Below, piece by piece: positions 43,847 to 52,678 of a DNA stretch of 64,000 nt. The DNA lies in the NCBI RefSeq assembly GCF_047372505.1, contig NZ_JBKBEU010000001.1, positions 3,596,001-3,660,000 on the forward strand, given 5' to 3'. Numbering within the stretch: position 1 is the first letter of the stretch; each line of letters starts with the position of its first letter. The position numbers and the translations under genes are program-made. A model generated the notes under the pieces. The model saw only the letters and a list, made by a program, of their open reading frames with translations, had not been told where the DNA came from and ran no database searches. Origin of the DNA: Phaeobacter cretensis. Its GTDB lineage: Bacteria > Pseudomonadota > Alphaproteobacteria > Rhodobacterales > Rhodobacteraceae.

Positions 43847-44736
43847 TGGAACGGATCAAGATCGCCGAAGGGCTGGAATTCAGCCGCTTGGTGTATGGCA
43901 TGTGGCGTCTGGGCGATGACAGCGATACCTCGGCAGCCCATGTCGCGGCCAAGATCGAGGCTTGTTTAGCTCAGGGCATTACTACCTTTGATCAGGCTGA
44001 TATCTATGGCGGCTACACAGCAGAGGGAATTCTGGGCAAGGCCTTGAAAGCCAATCCAAATCTGCGCGATCAGATGGAGATCGTAACCAAGTGCGATATC
44101 GTCGCTCCGGTCGGGCGCTATGCGGACACACCGGTAAAGCACTATGATACGTCGGCAGCGCATATCACCCGATCGGTTGAGACATCGCTATCGGAAATGG
44201 GCATCGAGCAGATTGACCTTCTGCTGATCCATCGTCCGGACCCTCTGATGGATCATTTTGAAACCGGCGCTGTACTGGATGAGCTGGTTGCAGCAGGCAA
44301 GCTGGGGGCTGTTGGTGTTTCAAATTTCCGCCCCTGGGATTGGGAACTCCTGCAATCTGCGATGAAGACACCACTGGCTACAAATCAGATCGAAATCTCT
44401 CTGTCTGAAGTCAGCCCCTTTACCAACGGAGACTTGGCTTTCCATCAACGTCAGCAGCATCCTTTGATGGCTTGGTCGCCGCTTGGTGGCGGAGCGCTGG
44501 TGAGTGGCAGTGGCGCGCTGGCTGAACAGCTGGATGCGATTGCGCAGGCGCAAGGGGTTGAACGTGCCGCTGTCGCTATTGCATTTTTGCTGCGGCATCC
44601 GGCAAAGATCTTACCGGTATTGGGTACCAATAATCTGGCGCGGATCAAACAGGCTTCCGATGTGCTGAAAGTCGAACTTGATCGCCCGACATGGTTCAAA
44701 CTCTATGAGGCCGCACTGGGCCGGGAGGTCGCATGA
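43846..44736 (+). CDS. Aldo/keto reductase (YdhF-like)
   Basis: 296 residues. The catalytic tetrad of the family is visible: D52 and Y54 in DQADIYGGY, K82 in IVTKCD, H129 in LLIHRPDP. NADPH-binding end PVLGTNNLARIKQA. Starts in the stop of the monooxygenase gene (TAATG) and overlaps the flavin reductase by ATGA, so the three are translated together. It probably reduces an aldehyde released by the monooxygenase; inference. Confidence 0.88.
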   Translation: MERIKIAEGLEFSRLVYGMWRLGDDSDTSAAHVAAKIEACLAQGITTFDQADIYGGYTAEGILGKALKANPNLRDQMEIVTKCDIVAPVGRYADTPVKHYDTSAAHITRSVETSLSEMGIEQIDLLLIHRPDPLMDHFETGAVLDELVAAGKLGAVGVSNFRPWDWELLQSAMKTPLATNQIEISLSEVSPFTNGDLAFHQRQQHPLMAWSPLGGGALVSGSGALAEQLDAIAQAQGVERAAVAIAFLLRHPAKILPVLGTNNLARIKQASDVLKVELDRPTWFKLYEAALGREVA

Positions 44737-45257
44737 TGTCGGTACACGCAGGGCAGGGCAAACACAGCTTTGTGCCCGCGTCTGACAATACCCGACTGTT
44801 GCGGGATGCCTTTGGCCGGTTTGCGACTGGCATTGCCATTGTCACCGCTGCATCTGATCAGGGTGTGGTTGCGATTACGGCCAATAGCTTCTCGTCGGTT
44901 TCGCTGACACCGCCGCTCGTGCTGTGGTCTCCTGACAGAAATTCGCGCCGCTTTCCCTATTTTGAATCCGCACGACACTACGCCATTCATGTCTTGGCTG
45001 CAGATCAGGATGATCTGTGTTGGCAGGTCGCAAAAGATGCCTTTGGGCTGACCCATTTGCAGCTGGAGCAGAATGAAAATGGTGTCCCGCTGCTCGAGAA
45101 CTGTCTGGCACGATTTGAATGTACACGTTCTGCCGTTCATGACGGAGGCGACCATGCGATTGTACTGGGGCATGTGGATCGTGCCACGATGCGTGAAGAG
45201 GGGGATGCTCTGACATTCTACAAGGGCCAAATAGGCCAGATCGCTGGGTCAAGCTAG
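44733..45257 (+). CDS. Flavin reductase, partner of the LLM monooxygenase
   Basis: 174 residues of the FMN-binding split-barrel family: LLRDAFGRFATGIAIVTA, ITANSFSSVSLTPPLVLWSP, YAIHVLAADQDDL, HDGGDHAIVLGHV. The start overlaps the aldo/keto reductase stop. It supplies reduced flavin to the SsuD-like enzyme two genes upstream, by analogy with SsuE/NtaB systems. The protein is clearly paralogous to the one at 26042-26542. Confidence 0.9.
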   Translation: MMSVHAGQGKHSFVPASDNTRLLRDAFGRFATGIAIVTAASDQGVVAITANSFSSVSLTPPLVLWSPDRNSRRFPYFESARHYAIHVLAADQDDLCWQVAKDAFGLTHLQLEQNENGVPLLENCLARFECTRSAVHDGGDHAIVLGHVDRATMREEGDALTFYKGQIGQIAGSS

Positions 45258-45315
45258 CGGTTGGTTGTCCGCACTGAGGGAGGTCGGCGCGGCACATGGG
45301 GAGGAGAGAGATGCG

Positions 45316-45906
45316 ATGACGGCAGTACTATCTGTCCTGAATATACTGCGCCCGCTCAACACCGGCCTGCTTGCAGTCGGCCGTTGGGTGGGCGTTTTTG
45401 CCATTGGTTTGATGGTTCTTGCGATCCTTATACAGGTGTTCTTTCGCTATGTGCTGGGCAATGCCTTGCCTTGGCCGGACGAAGCAGCGCGGTTTTGCAT
45501 GTTGTGGATGACTGGCCTTATGGCGCCGACCGCACTGCGTAGCGGTGGTTTCGTCGCAATTGACGTCGTCGATTCCATTTTGCGTGGACGAATCTTTCAT
45601 GTCTTGCAGCTGGTGCTGCTGGCGATCGGGCTGACAGTGCTGATCGTTGGCGTGCAGATCGGCTACAAAGAAGTAACCGGTCTTGGCGGACGCTTTGCCA
45701 CGGCGTCGCTTTATGTGCCGACCTCTCTCGGGTTTGACAGTTGGTACCGGGTGCCACGCAGCTGGATGATGCTATCGCTTCTTGTTGGCATCGCCCTGCT
45801 GATCCTTGTGAATATTGAACTGATCCTTGAACGTATCGTGCGATTGTTTGGTCAGGGTGACCGCTTGCCAGAACGTCCGGGCCTGAACATAGGGGGGGCA
45901 GAGTGA
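45316..45906 (+). CDS. TRAP transporter small permease DctQ (second system)
   Basis: 196 residues from ATG 45316; GAGGAGAGAG lies just upstream, and a start at 45265 would add residues without a membrane segment. Four hydrophobic segments; IQVFFRYVLGNALPWPDEAA and RSGGFVAIDVV are the DctQ pattern. The stop overlaps the dctM start (TGATG). Confidence 0.88.
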   Translation: MTAVLSVLNILRPLNTGLLAVGRWVGVFAIGLMVLAILIQVFFRYVLGNALPWPDEAARFCMLWMTGLMAPTALRSGGFVAIDVVDSILRGRIFHVLQLVLLAIGLTVLIVGVQIGYKEVTGLGGRFATASLYVPTSLGFDSWYRVPRSWMMLSLLVGIALLILVNIELILERIVRLFGQGDRLPERPGLNIGGAE

Positions 45907-47381
45907 TGTTGATCTGGTTTCTACCTCTGTTCTTATTTCTGCTGCTGGTCGGCCTGCCGGTGTTTTTCTGCCTTCTGGCGGCCCCCGGCGCGCTACTTTG
46001 GCTGAACGGCCAGGAACGTGACCTGACGCTGCTATATCGCAACCTCTACAACGGTATGGACAGTTTTCCGCTAATGGCGATCCCGTTCTTCATGCTGGCC
46101 GGAGAGTTGATGAACCGCGGGGGGATCACCGTCCGGTTGGTAGAGTTTTCACAGGCGTTGATGGGGCATTTGCGCGGTGGGCTGGCACAAGTGAACATCC
46201 TGTCGTCAATCCTTTTCGCGGGTCTATCAGGATCGGCTGTGGCCGATACGTCGGCACTTGGCTCCATGCTGATCCCTGCGATGGAAAAGGAAGGATACAG
46301 CCGCAGATTTGCCGCTGCTGTTACTGCCGCCAGCTCCGTCATCGGTCCGATCATTCCGCCGTCGGGCATCATGATCATTTACGCGTATGTCATGGGAGAG
46401 AGCGTCGCGGCTCTTTTCTTGGCGGGTATTGTTCCGGGAGTTCTGGTGGGCGTCGGACTAATGGTCATGGTGCGTGCATTGGCCGACCGTTACGAGCTGC
46501 CGGCCGCCCGGCGGGTGGTTTTTGATAGTGTTGAGATCGGCGGCATGGAGCGTTGGTTCTCTTTCGGTCTCGTGCGGCTCAACCTTGGTCTACTACTGGT
46601 ACAGTTTGTTCCGCTTGGCGATGACGCCGGGGTCCGTATGACATGGTTGGCCTTTCTTGGTTCTGTCCTGTTTGCACATGGGGTGATGCTGGGGCTGCGC
46701 CGGGTTGTCAGCCCGGCGTTTCGTACGATCTGTAAACGGGCTGTGGTGCCCTTGCAGACGCCCGTGCTGATCCTCGGGGGTATTCTGGCGGGTGTCTTCA
46801 CCCCGACCGAAGCTGCTGCTGTGGCCGTCGCATACGCCTTGTTGATCAGCTTTCTTGTGCTCGGTTCCATGCGGCTGGCGGACTTACCGGAGGTGTTTAC
46901 ACGCGCAGGCATAACTTCGGCTGTGGTGCTGCTGCTGGTGGGCGCGGCTATGTCGTTCAAGACCGTTGTCAGTCTTAGTCATGCGCCGGAGCAATTGGCG
47001 GATTTCATCCTGACGCTGTCGGAAAATCCGCTGATCCTGTTGTTCCTGATCAACCTCTTGCTGTTTGTCGTCGGAATGTTCCTGGACGCAGGCCCAGCGA
47101 TTATCATTCTGGGCCCGATTTTGGGACCGGTGTTTACCGATCTTGGTGTGGAATCGGTCCATTTCGCCATTATCATGTGTGTGAACCTGACGGTGGGACT
47201 GGCCACGCCGCCCATGGGGTTGGTGCTGTTTGTAGCAGCCGCCGTTTCTCAGGAACGGGTGACAACCATCGCCAAGGCGATCCTGCCGTTTCTGGCGATT
47301 GAGATTGCGGTGATCTTTTTGATCACCTTCGTGCCGGCCATTTCGCTGACCATCCCGCGACTGACCGGATTTCTGAACTGA
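45906..47381 (+). CDS. TRAP transporter large permease DctM (second system)
   Basis: 491 residues from ATG 45906 (a GTG three bases earlier is also possible). About 12 segments. SGSAVADTSALGSMLIPAM, AAVTAASSVIGPIIPPSGIM and NLTVGLATPPMGLVLFVAAA fit DctM. A mid-protein insert (about 200-245, containing ADRYELPAARRVVFD and MERWFSFG) is longer than in the first system. Confidence 0.9.
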   Translation: MLIWFLPLFLFLLLVGLPVFFCLLAAPGALLWLNGQERDLTLLYRNLYNGMDSFPLMAIPFFMLAGELMNRGGITVRLVEFSQALMGHLRGGLAQVNILSSILFAGLSGSAVADTSALGSMLIPAMEKEGYSRRFAAAVTAASSVIGPIIPPSGIMIIYAYVMGESVAALFLAGIVPGVLVGVGLMVMVRALADRYELPAARRVVFDSVEIGGMERWFSFGLVRLNLGLLLVQFVPLGDDAGVRMTWLAFLGSVLFAHGVMLGLRRVVSPAFRTICKRAVVPLQTPVLILGGILAGVFTPTEAAAVAVAYALLISFLVLGSMRLADLPEVFTRAGITSAVVLLLVGAAMSFKTVVSLSHAPEQLADFILTLSENPLILLFLINLLLFVVGMFLDAGPAIIILGPILGPVFTDLGVESVHFAIIMCVNLTVGLATPPMGLVLFVAAAVSQERVTTIAKAILPFLAIEIAVIFLITFVPAISLTIPRLTGFLN

Positions 47382-47427
47382 GGATACCCAAGTACCCAAA
47401 ATAAAAGAGCAACAGGAGGAGAAACGA

Positions 47428-48486
47428 ATGCTCAGGAAAATAGTGAAGACGGTGGCGCTATCGGCGCTAATGGCAGGCACTGCTCTGTCGGCCTATGCAG
47501 CGGATTATAAGATCCGCGCTACAGCGAATTCCAACGAGAATGACGAAGACTACGACGGTCTGGTGGTGTTCAAGAACTACGTTGAGGCGGCCTCAAACGG
47601 TGCCATCGAAGTAGAGTTGTTCATCGGCACCCAGCTTTGTTCCAACGGGGCGGAGTGTCTGCAGGGCGTCGCTGATGGATCGATTGACGTCTATATCTCC
47701 ACCTCGGGCGGCGCGTCCGGCCTATTTCCGTATGTGCAGGTGCTGGATCTGCCTTACCTGATGGCTGATGACCGTATCGCCGAGCATGTGCTGTCGGGCG
47801 ATTTCACCCGTACTATGCGTCAGATGGCGCTTGAAGATTCCGGTGACGCTATCCGCCTGATGACCATCGGGAATACTGGCGGCTGGCGCAATTTTGCCAA
47901 TACCAAACGTCGAGTTGCTGAGCCTGCCGACATGGACGGCTTGAAAATTCGTACCGTGGTTGCTGATCTGCCGCAGGAGTTGGTGAAGGCGCTGGGAGCT
48001 GCCCCTACACCCATCCCTTGGCCCGAACTTTTCACATCGTTCCAGACCGGCGTGGTTGAAGGTTCCAAAAACGGCATTACCGATATCATGGGCATGAAAT
48101 TCCCGGATGCGGGCCTACAGTACGTGACGCTGGACGGCCATGCCTATATGGGCGCGTTGTGGTGGATGTCGAATAAGAACTTCATGGATATGCCAGAAGA
48201 TATGCGGCAGGTCGTCGTAGATGGCTTCTACGCGCTGCAACAGGCGACCTTTGCTTCACCAAAACGCAAGTCTATCCAGGCTTATGAGGATTTTGTCGCC
48301 GGAGGCGGGGATCTCTATGTGCCCACTCCTGAGCAAAAAGCGGCTTTCAAAGCGTCAGCTGAGCCGGTCTATGACTGGTTCAAATCCAACGTAACCCGAG
48401 GCGATGCGATCTTTACCGCACTGACCGATGCGGTGGCCGAGGCTGAAGCTGATATTGGTGCGGCCCGCGCGGCAGACCTGAACTGA
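47428..48486 (+). CDS. TRAP transporter substrate-binding protein DctP (second system)
   Basis: 352 residues, AGGAGGAGAAA upstream. Signal peptide ends at about residue 24 (SAYA-ADY). Mature features: IRATANSNENDEDYDGLVVF, ELFIGTQLCSNGAECLQGVA, DGLKIRTVVADLPQELVKAL, and WPELFTSFQTGVVEGSKNGI. In contrast to the first TRAP operon the binding protein is last. Ended by a GC hairpin at 48509-48533. Ligand unknown; it should be the substrate of the upstream monooxygenase pathway. Confidence 0.9.
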   Translation: MLRKIVKTVALSALMAGTALSAYAADYKIRATANSNENDEDYDGLVVFKNYVEAASNGAIEVELFIGTQLCSNGAECLQGVADGSIDVYISTSGGASGLFPYVQVLDLPYLMADDRIAEHVLSGDFTRTMRQMALEDSGDAIRLMTIGNTGGWRNFANTKRRVAEPADMDGLKIRTVVADLPQELVKALGAAPTPIPWPELFTSFQTGVVEGSKNGITDIMGMKFPDAGLQYVTLDGHAYMGALWWMSNKNFMDMPEDMRQVVVDGFYALQQATFASPKRKSIQAYEDFVAGGGDLYVPTPEQKAAFKASAEPVYDWFKSNVTRGDAIFTALTDAVAEAEADIGAARAADLN

Positions 48487-48508
48487 TAGCGCGCCGATAG
48501 ACCATAGG

Positions 48509-48533
48509 GCGGCGCGGGATCTGCTCGCGCCGC
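48509..48533. terminator. Bidirectional GC-rich hairpin
   Basis: GCGGCGCG (48509-48516) and CGCGCCGC (48526-48533) form a perfect 8-bp stem between the convergent dctP and Sel1 genes, followed by TTCTCTCC on the plus strand. Confidence 0.65.
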
Positions 48534-48547
48534 TTCTCTCCCGTTCG

Positions 48548-49054
48548 CTACCGAAACGGGTACATCCAGACCTTATAGTCCTCGACCAGAATATGCGCCT
48601 TATCGATCTCCGCCGTAGTCATCTTTTTGACCACTTCTTCAAGGCTGATTGCCGCATCGGGATCGCCGCCAATAGCCGAGAGTGTGTACCACATATACGC
48701 GCGCACCAGATCGGAGGCAGGCATGCCTCGACCGATCTCATAGTACCAGCCAATGCCGGATTGCGCGCCGGGGTGACCTTTCATAGCGCTGCGCAAATAC
48801 CATTCAAATGCGCGGACATCATCCTTCTCAACCCCAAGCCCCATAGCATACATCACTCCGATCAACTCTTCTGCATCGGCGTTGCCGGAACGCGCCGCCG
48901 GCCAAAGTTCCTCGCGCGCTGCCGCAAATTCGCCCGCCTCCATCAGATCGCGCGCCTGTTCAATTTCAGCGCGTGCGGGCAGGGGGGTGACCAGTATCCA
49001 CACCACAAGGGTGGCCTGAAACAAGGACGCTCTCGGTCTGTAACTCTCACGCAT
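48548..49054 (-). CDS. Secreted Sel1-repeat protein
   Basis: 168 residues. Signal peptide ends at about residue 29 (PARA-EIE). Two to three Sel1-like repeats follow (DAEELIGVMYAMGLGVEKDD, GAQSGIGWYYEIGRGMPASD, and YTLSAIGGDPDAA). Likely a periplasmic scaffold protein. Its ATG is directly adjacent to, or overlaps, the 5' end of the divergent MauG-like gene. Function not known. Confidence 0.82.
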   Translation of the reverse strand: MRESYRPRASLFQATLVVWILVTPLPARAEIEQARDLMEAGEFAAAREELWPAARSGNADAEELIGVMYAMGLGVEKDDVRAFEWYLRSAMKGHPGAQSGIGWYYEIGRGMPASDLVRAYMWYTLSAIGGDPDAAISLEEVVKKMTTAEIDKAHILVEDYKVWMYPFR

Positions 49055-50392
49055 GTGTTTTCCTCGGTTGTTCTGGCGCTTGGTCTGTGTTGTGGCTCGG
49101 CTTACGCCGAAGAGGTGCGGCTACCTGGGCCTCTAGGGGCGGAAGACTTTTTGCCTGTCGATCCGGCCAAGGCGGAGCTGGGTCGCCTGCTATTTTATGA
49201 CAAGATCCTGTCTGGGAACAGAAATATCAGCTGCGGAAGCTGTCATCATCCGCGACATGGCACATCTGATGGGCTGTCTTTAGGGCTGGGCGAGGGCGGA
49301 CAGGGTCTGGGCCGCTCACGCATATCGGACAACGGCACCAATCGGGTACAAAAACGTGTGCCACGCAATGCACCTGCACTTTGGAATCTAGGGGCGACAT
49401 CCATCAACGTTCTGATGCATGACGGGAGGATCAGCGTCGATCCGATCTATGGGAATGGATTCAACACGCCGGCAGAGGAATGGTTGCCGCAGGGGCTGAC
49501 GTCTGTGCTCGCAGCACAGGCGCTGTTTCCCATGACCTCTAGCGTAGAGATGGCTGGTAATGTTGGTGAGAACGCGGTGATCGGTGCGACTCGTGACCGG
49601 ATTGATCTGGCCTGGCCCATCATTGCCAAGCGCGTACGGGGGGTGGCTGGCTACGGAGATCGATTTATTGCTTCGTTCGACCATATCTCCGCTCCCGAGG
49701 AGGTGCAGATTACCGATATTGCCGAAGCACTTGCGCAGTTCATGGTGCAGGATTTTACATCCTACGATAGTCCGTTTGATGCCCATCTTGCGGGTGATAC
49801 TGATGCGCTCACCGACCAACAGAAAGCCGGGGGCGATCTGTTTTTTGGTTCCGCCGGGTGTAGTGGGTGCCATGCTGGGCCGTTGTTCTCTGATCAGCAA
49901 TTTTATGCGCTCGGGTTACCAGCCTTTGGGCCGGGTCGTGGGCGTCGGTTTGATCCTTACGCGCGCGACGTTGGGCGTATGGGCGAGAGTGATAATCTCT
50001 CCGATGCCTACCGGTTCCGCACGCCGATGCTGCGCAATGTGGAACTGACGGCCCCCTATGGCCACAACGGGGCATTCCCGACGCTGGACCGGATGATCCG
50101 CCACCATCTTAATCCCGTAGAAAGCCGTGCGGGATGGTCACCTAGTGATCTGCAATTGCCAGATGTACCATGGCTGGCTGCCACCGACTTTATTGTGCAA
50201 CAGGACAGGTTTGAAATGGCGCGACAGGCGCGGGCGCGTGACATCTACCTGCGACAAGATCTGACGGATCAGGATATCGCAGCGCTGGTCGCATTTCTGA
50301 CAGGGCTTACCGGTGCCAACGCCCGCGCAGAGGTGTCTTATGTGCCGACTTCAGTTCCCAGCGGATTGGCCGTTGATATGGCAACCCCTTGA
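49055..50392 (+). CDS. MauG/CcpA-like dihaem cytochrome c peroxidase
   Basis: 445 codons from GTG 49055 (start uncertain). Two haem-binding motifs, CGSCHH (first Cys at about residue 60) and CSGCHAGP, plus AELGRLLFYDKILSGN, APALWNLG and a C-terminal TAPYGHNGAFPTLDRMI. It belongs to the periplasmic dihaem peroxidase/MauG group. The signal peptide (SSVVLALGLCCGSAYA) has no basic residues from the GTG; a CTG at 49016 would give MKQGRSRS before it. No methylamine dehydrogenase or other partner is nearby. Confidence 0.82.
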   Translation: MFSSVVLALGLCCGSAYAEEVRLPGPLGAEDFLPVDPAKAELGRLLFYDKILSGNRNISCGSCHHPRHGTSDGLSLGLGEGGQGLGRSRISDNGTNRVQKRVPRNAPALWNLGATSINVLMHDGRISVDPIYGNGFNTPAEEWLPQGLTSVLAAQALFPMTSSVEMAGNVGENAVIGATRDRIDLAWPIIAKRVRGVAGYGDRFIASFDHISAPEEVQITDIAEALAQFMVQDFTSYDSPFDAHLAGDTDALTDQQKAGGDLFFGSAGCSGCHAGPLFSDQQFYALGLPAFGPGRGRRFDPYARDVGRMGESDNLSDAYRFRTPMLRNVELTAPYGHNGAFPTLDRMIRHHLNPVESRAGWSPSDLQLPDVPWLAATDFIVQQDRFEMARQARARDIYLRQDLTDQDIAALVAFLTGLTGANARAEVSYVPTSVPSGLAVDMATP

Positions 50393-50405
50393 TCGAGTGC
50401 CAGTT

Positions 50406-51875
50406 TCAGGGATGCTCAAGATATTTTTTCATCGCTGCACGACTGCCGTGATCATTGATCAGCGCTATCCAATCAGAAAACCGCGCCTCAACACGCTTAT
50501 CCTGCGAGAGATCTGAATAGATCTGGTTTTGCTGTAGCCAGGCCGAAGGGGATATCTTTGCCTGTTCGGCATAGGATTTGCGCAAGTCCCAGTCCGGATC
50601 ATTGGGCGCGATTGTGCTCCCGTCTTCGCGGATACCGGTGCACATCCGGGCCCATAGCGCCTCAACCAGACATAATCCGTCGATTGTGCCGCTCTGCTGC
50701 AGCGCGTCGCGCAGGATTGGCAGGACAAAGCCGGGATGGCGGGCAGTACCGTCATAGGCCACGCGTCGGGTGGTGTCGTGGATCCCTGGGTTGGCAAATC
50801 GCCGTTCGATCAGCGCTAGGTAGCTCGGCGGAGATATCGCTGGTACTGCCGACACGTAGGGCAGGATTTCGTCTTGTTGAACCTTACGGAAGAACGCCGC
50901 CACCAGCGGGTCCTTCATACAGTCGGCGATGGTCGCGATCGACAAGAGTTCACCGACGTTGGCGAGGATCTGATGGCCCGCGTTTAGGACGCGGATCTTC
51001 ATACTCTCATAGCTGTGCACATCATGGGTGAAGATCGCGCCAACTTGATCCCAGTCAGGACGCCCTGCGCAGAATGCATCCTCGATCACCCACTGACGGT
51101 AGTTCTCATGGGTCACAGGGGCGGCGTCATCGACGCCGTAGTCACGGGCCAATGCGATCTCTGCCGGGCCCGTCGCAGGGACGATGCAATCTACCATCGA
51201 ATTTGGAAATGAGGCGTCGTGATCAATCCAAATAGCCAAACTGGGGTCTGTTTGCTGGGCCAAGGTGACGATTGCGTTGCGGGTGATTTGGCCGTTGCCT
51301 TGCAGATTGTCACAGCTTTGGACGGTGAATGGGCGCTGCCCCTGATTTCTGCGCAACCGCAATGCCTCGACAATAGCGCCAAACACCGTGCGCGGTTTGT
51401 GGGGGTGGGCAAGATCATGACGGATGTCATCGTGATCAAGATCTAGGCCGCCCCGATGTGCGCTCTGATAGTATCCACCCTCCGTAACCGTCAGAGAAAC
51501 AATGCGGATTGCCGGGTCGGTCATAGCTTTTATCAAGCTGGCGTTATCGTCCTCTACGGGAAGGAAATCGATCATGGGGCCAATCACTTCGGCCGACGGT
51601 CCGGCTGGATCCAGTTCGATAAGGGTGGATAGGCAATCCTGATTAAGCAAACGATCCCGCATTTCGGTATCTGCTGCGCGAACACCTGCACCGATGATTC
51701 CCCAATCCATGGCTTTGCCCTGCTGCATGAGCGCGTGCAAATACCAAGCCTGATGCGCTCGGTGGAAATTCCCGAGGCCGACATGCACGATGCCCGGTGT
51801 GATCTTTCTACGGTCGTAACTGGGTCTGCCTACCTTCTGAGGCAGGTGCGTCAGGGTGTCATTTGATAGTTTCAT
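50406..51875 (-). CDS. mtlK: Mannitol 2-dehydrogenase family polyol dehydrogenase
   Basis: 489 residues from ATG 51875 with GGGAGG upstream; the frame opens at 51917. The long-chain polyol dehydrogenase pattern is present: GIVHVGLGNFHRAHQAWYL (nucleotide binding), SLTVTEGGYYQ, and the catalytic-Lys region MKIRVLNAGHQILANVGEL. Oxidises mannitol or D-arabitol to fructose or xylulose. It is the last gene of the smo operon, as in Rhodobacter, and is convergent with the MauG-like gene with a 13-base gap. Confidence 0.92.
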   Translation of the reverse strand: MKLSNDTLTHLPQKVGRPSYDRRKITPGIVHVGLGNFHRAHQAWYLHALMQQGKAMDWGIIGAGVRAADTEMRDRLLNQDCLSTLIELDPAGPSAEVIGPMIDFLPVEDDNASLIKAMTDPAIRIVSLTVTEGGYYQSAHRGGLDLDHDDIRHDLAHPHKPRTVFGAIVEALRLRRNQGQRPFTVQSCDNLQGNGQITRNAIVTLAQQTDPSLAIWIDHDASFPNSMVDCIVPATGPAEIALARDYGVDDAAPVTHENYRQWVIEDAFCAGRPDWDQVGAIFTHDVHSYESMKIRVLNAGHQILANVGELLSIATIADCMKDPLVAAFFRKVQQDEILPYVSAVPAISPPSYLALIERRFANPGIHDTTRRVAYDGTARHPGFVLPILRDALQQSGTIDGLCLVEALWARMCTGIREDGSTIAPNDPDWDLRKSYAEQAKISPSAWLQQNQIYSDLSQDKRVEARFSDWIALINDHGSRAAMKKYLEHP

Positions 51876-51904
51876 GGCCACTGCCTCCCTTTTCTCAACA
51901 CGCA

Positions 51905-52678
51905 TCAGCTCATCCATTGGCCACCGTCAACGTTGTAGGTTTGGGCCACGATGTAGTTGGCGTCATCGCTTGCCAGAAAGACGGCCATACCGGTCAAATC
52001 GGCGGCGGTGCCCATCCGGCCATGAGGAACAGACCGGGCGACTTCGGCTTTCTTTTGACCTGGGGCTTTTCCCTCGTATTTTGCAAAAAGCGCATCAACC
52101 TGATCCCAGTGTTCGCCGTCGACCACGCCTGGAGAAATCGCGTTTACGTTGATGCCATGTGTGATCAGGCCTAGCCCGGCAGATTGCGTCAGGCTGATAA
52201 TGGCGGCTTTGGTTGCACAGTAGACTGACACCAAAGGCTCGCCGCGCCGTCCAGCTTGGCTTGCCATATTGATGATCTTTCCACCGTTCCCTTGTGCGAT
52301 CATCTGTTGTGCAACGGCCTGCATCATGAACAGCGTGCCGGATACGTTGATGTCAAAGGTGCGCTGGTAGTCGTCTCGTGACACTTCGGTCACTGGCGCT
52401 GCTGTGAAAATCGCGGCGTTGTTGATCAGGATGTCGATACCACCGAAGGCATCGACAGTCTGGTCGACGGCACGGCCAATGCTGCTCTGCTGGGTGACAT
52501 CTAGGTCAATTGCAATGGTGGCAGGGCCAATCATCGCAGCCGTTGCTTCTGCTCGCGAATAGTCGATATCGGCGATTGCAACTTGTGAACCTTCTCTTGC
52601 ATAGGTCTCGGCGAAGGCCGCGCCGATGCCGCGCGCCGCGCCAGTAATCATGGCGCGTTTTCCGTCCAGCCGTTTCAT
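51905..52678 (-). CDS. smoS: Sorbitol dehydrogenase (short-chain type, SmoS)
   Basis: 257 residues, SDR family. TGAARGIGAAFAE cofactor motif, NNAA, catalytic Ser in NMASQAGRRG, YCATK (Tyr-x-x-x-Lys) and ISPGVVDGEHW. The sequence closely follows the Rhodobacter sphaeroides SmoS pattern. Converts sorbitol to fructose and galactitol to tagatose in the known enzyme. ATG overlaps the smoK stop (ATGA). Confidence 0.92.
   Translation of the reverse strand: MKRLDGKRAMITGAARGIGAAFAETYAREGSQVAIADIDYSRAEATAAMIGPATIAIDLDVTQQSSIGRAVDQTVDAFGGIDILINNAAIFTAAPVTEVSRDDYQRTFDINVSGTLFMMQAVAQQMIAQGNGGKIINMASQAGRRGEPLVSVYCATKAAIISLTQSAGLGLITHGINVNAISPGVVDGEHWDQVDALFAKYEGKAPGQKKAEVARSVPHGRMGTAADLTGMAVFLASDDANYIVAQTYNVDGGQWMS

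Noticed and set aside
48593..49054. N-terminal extension of the MauG-like protein by about 150 residues
   Set aside because: This part is antisense to the Sel1 gene and has no signal peptide or family pattern; the true start is near 49016-49055.
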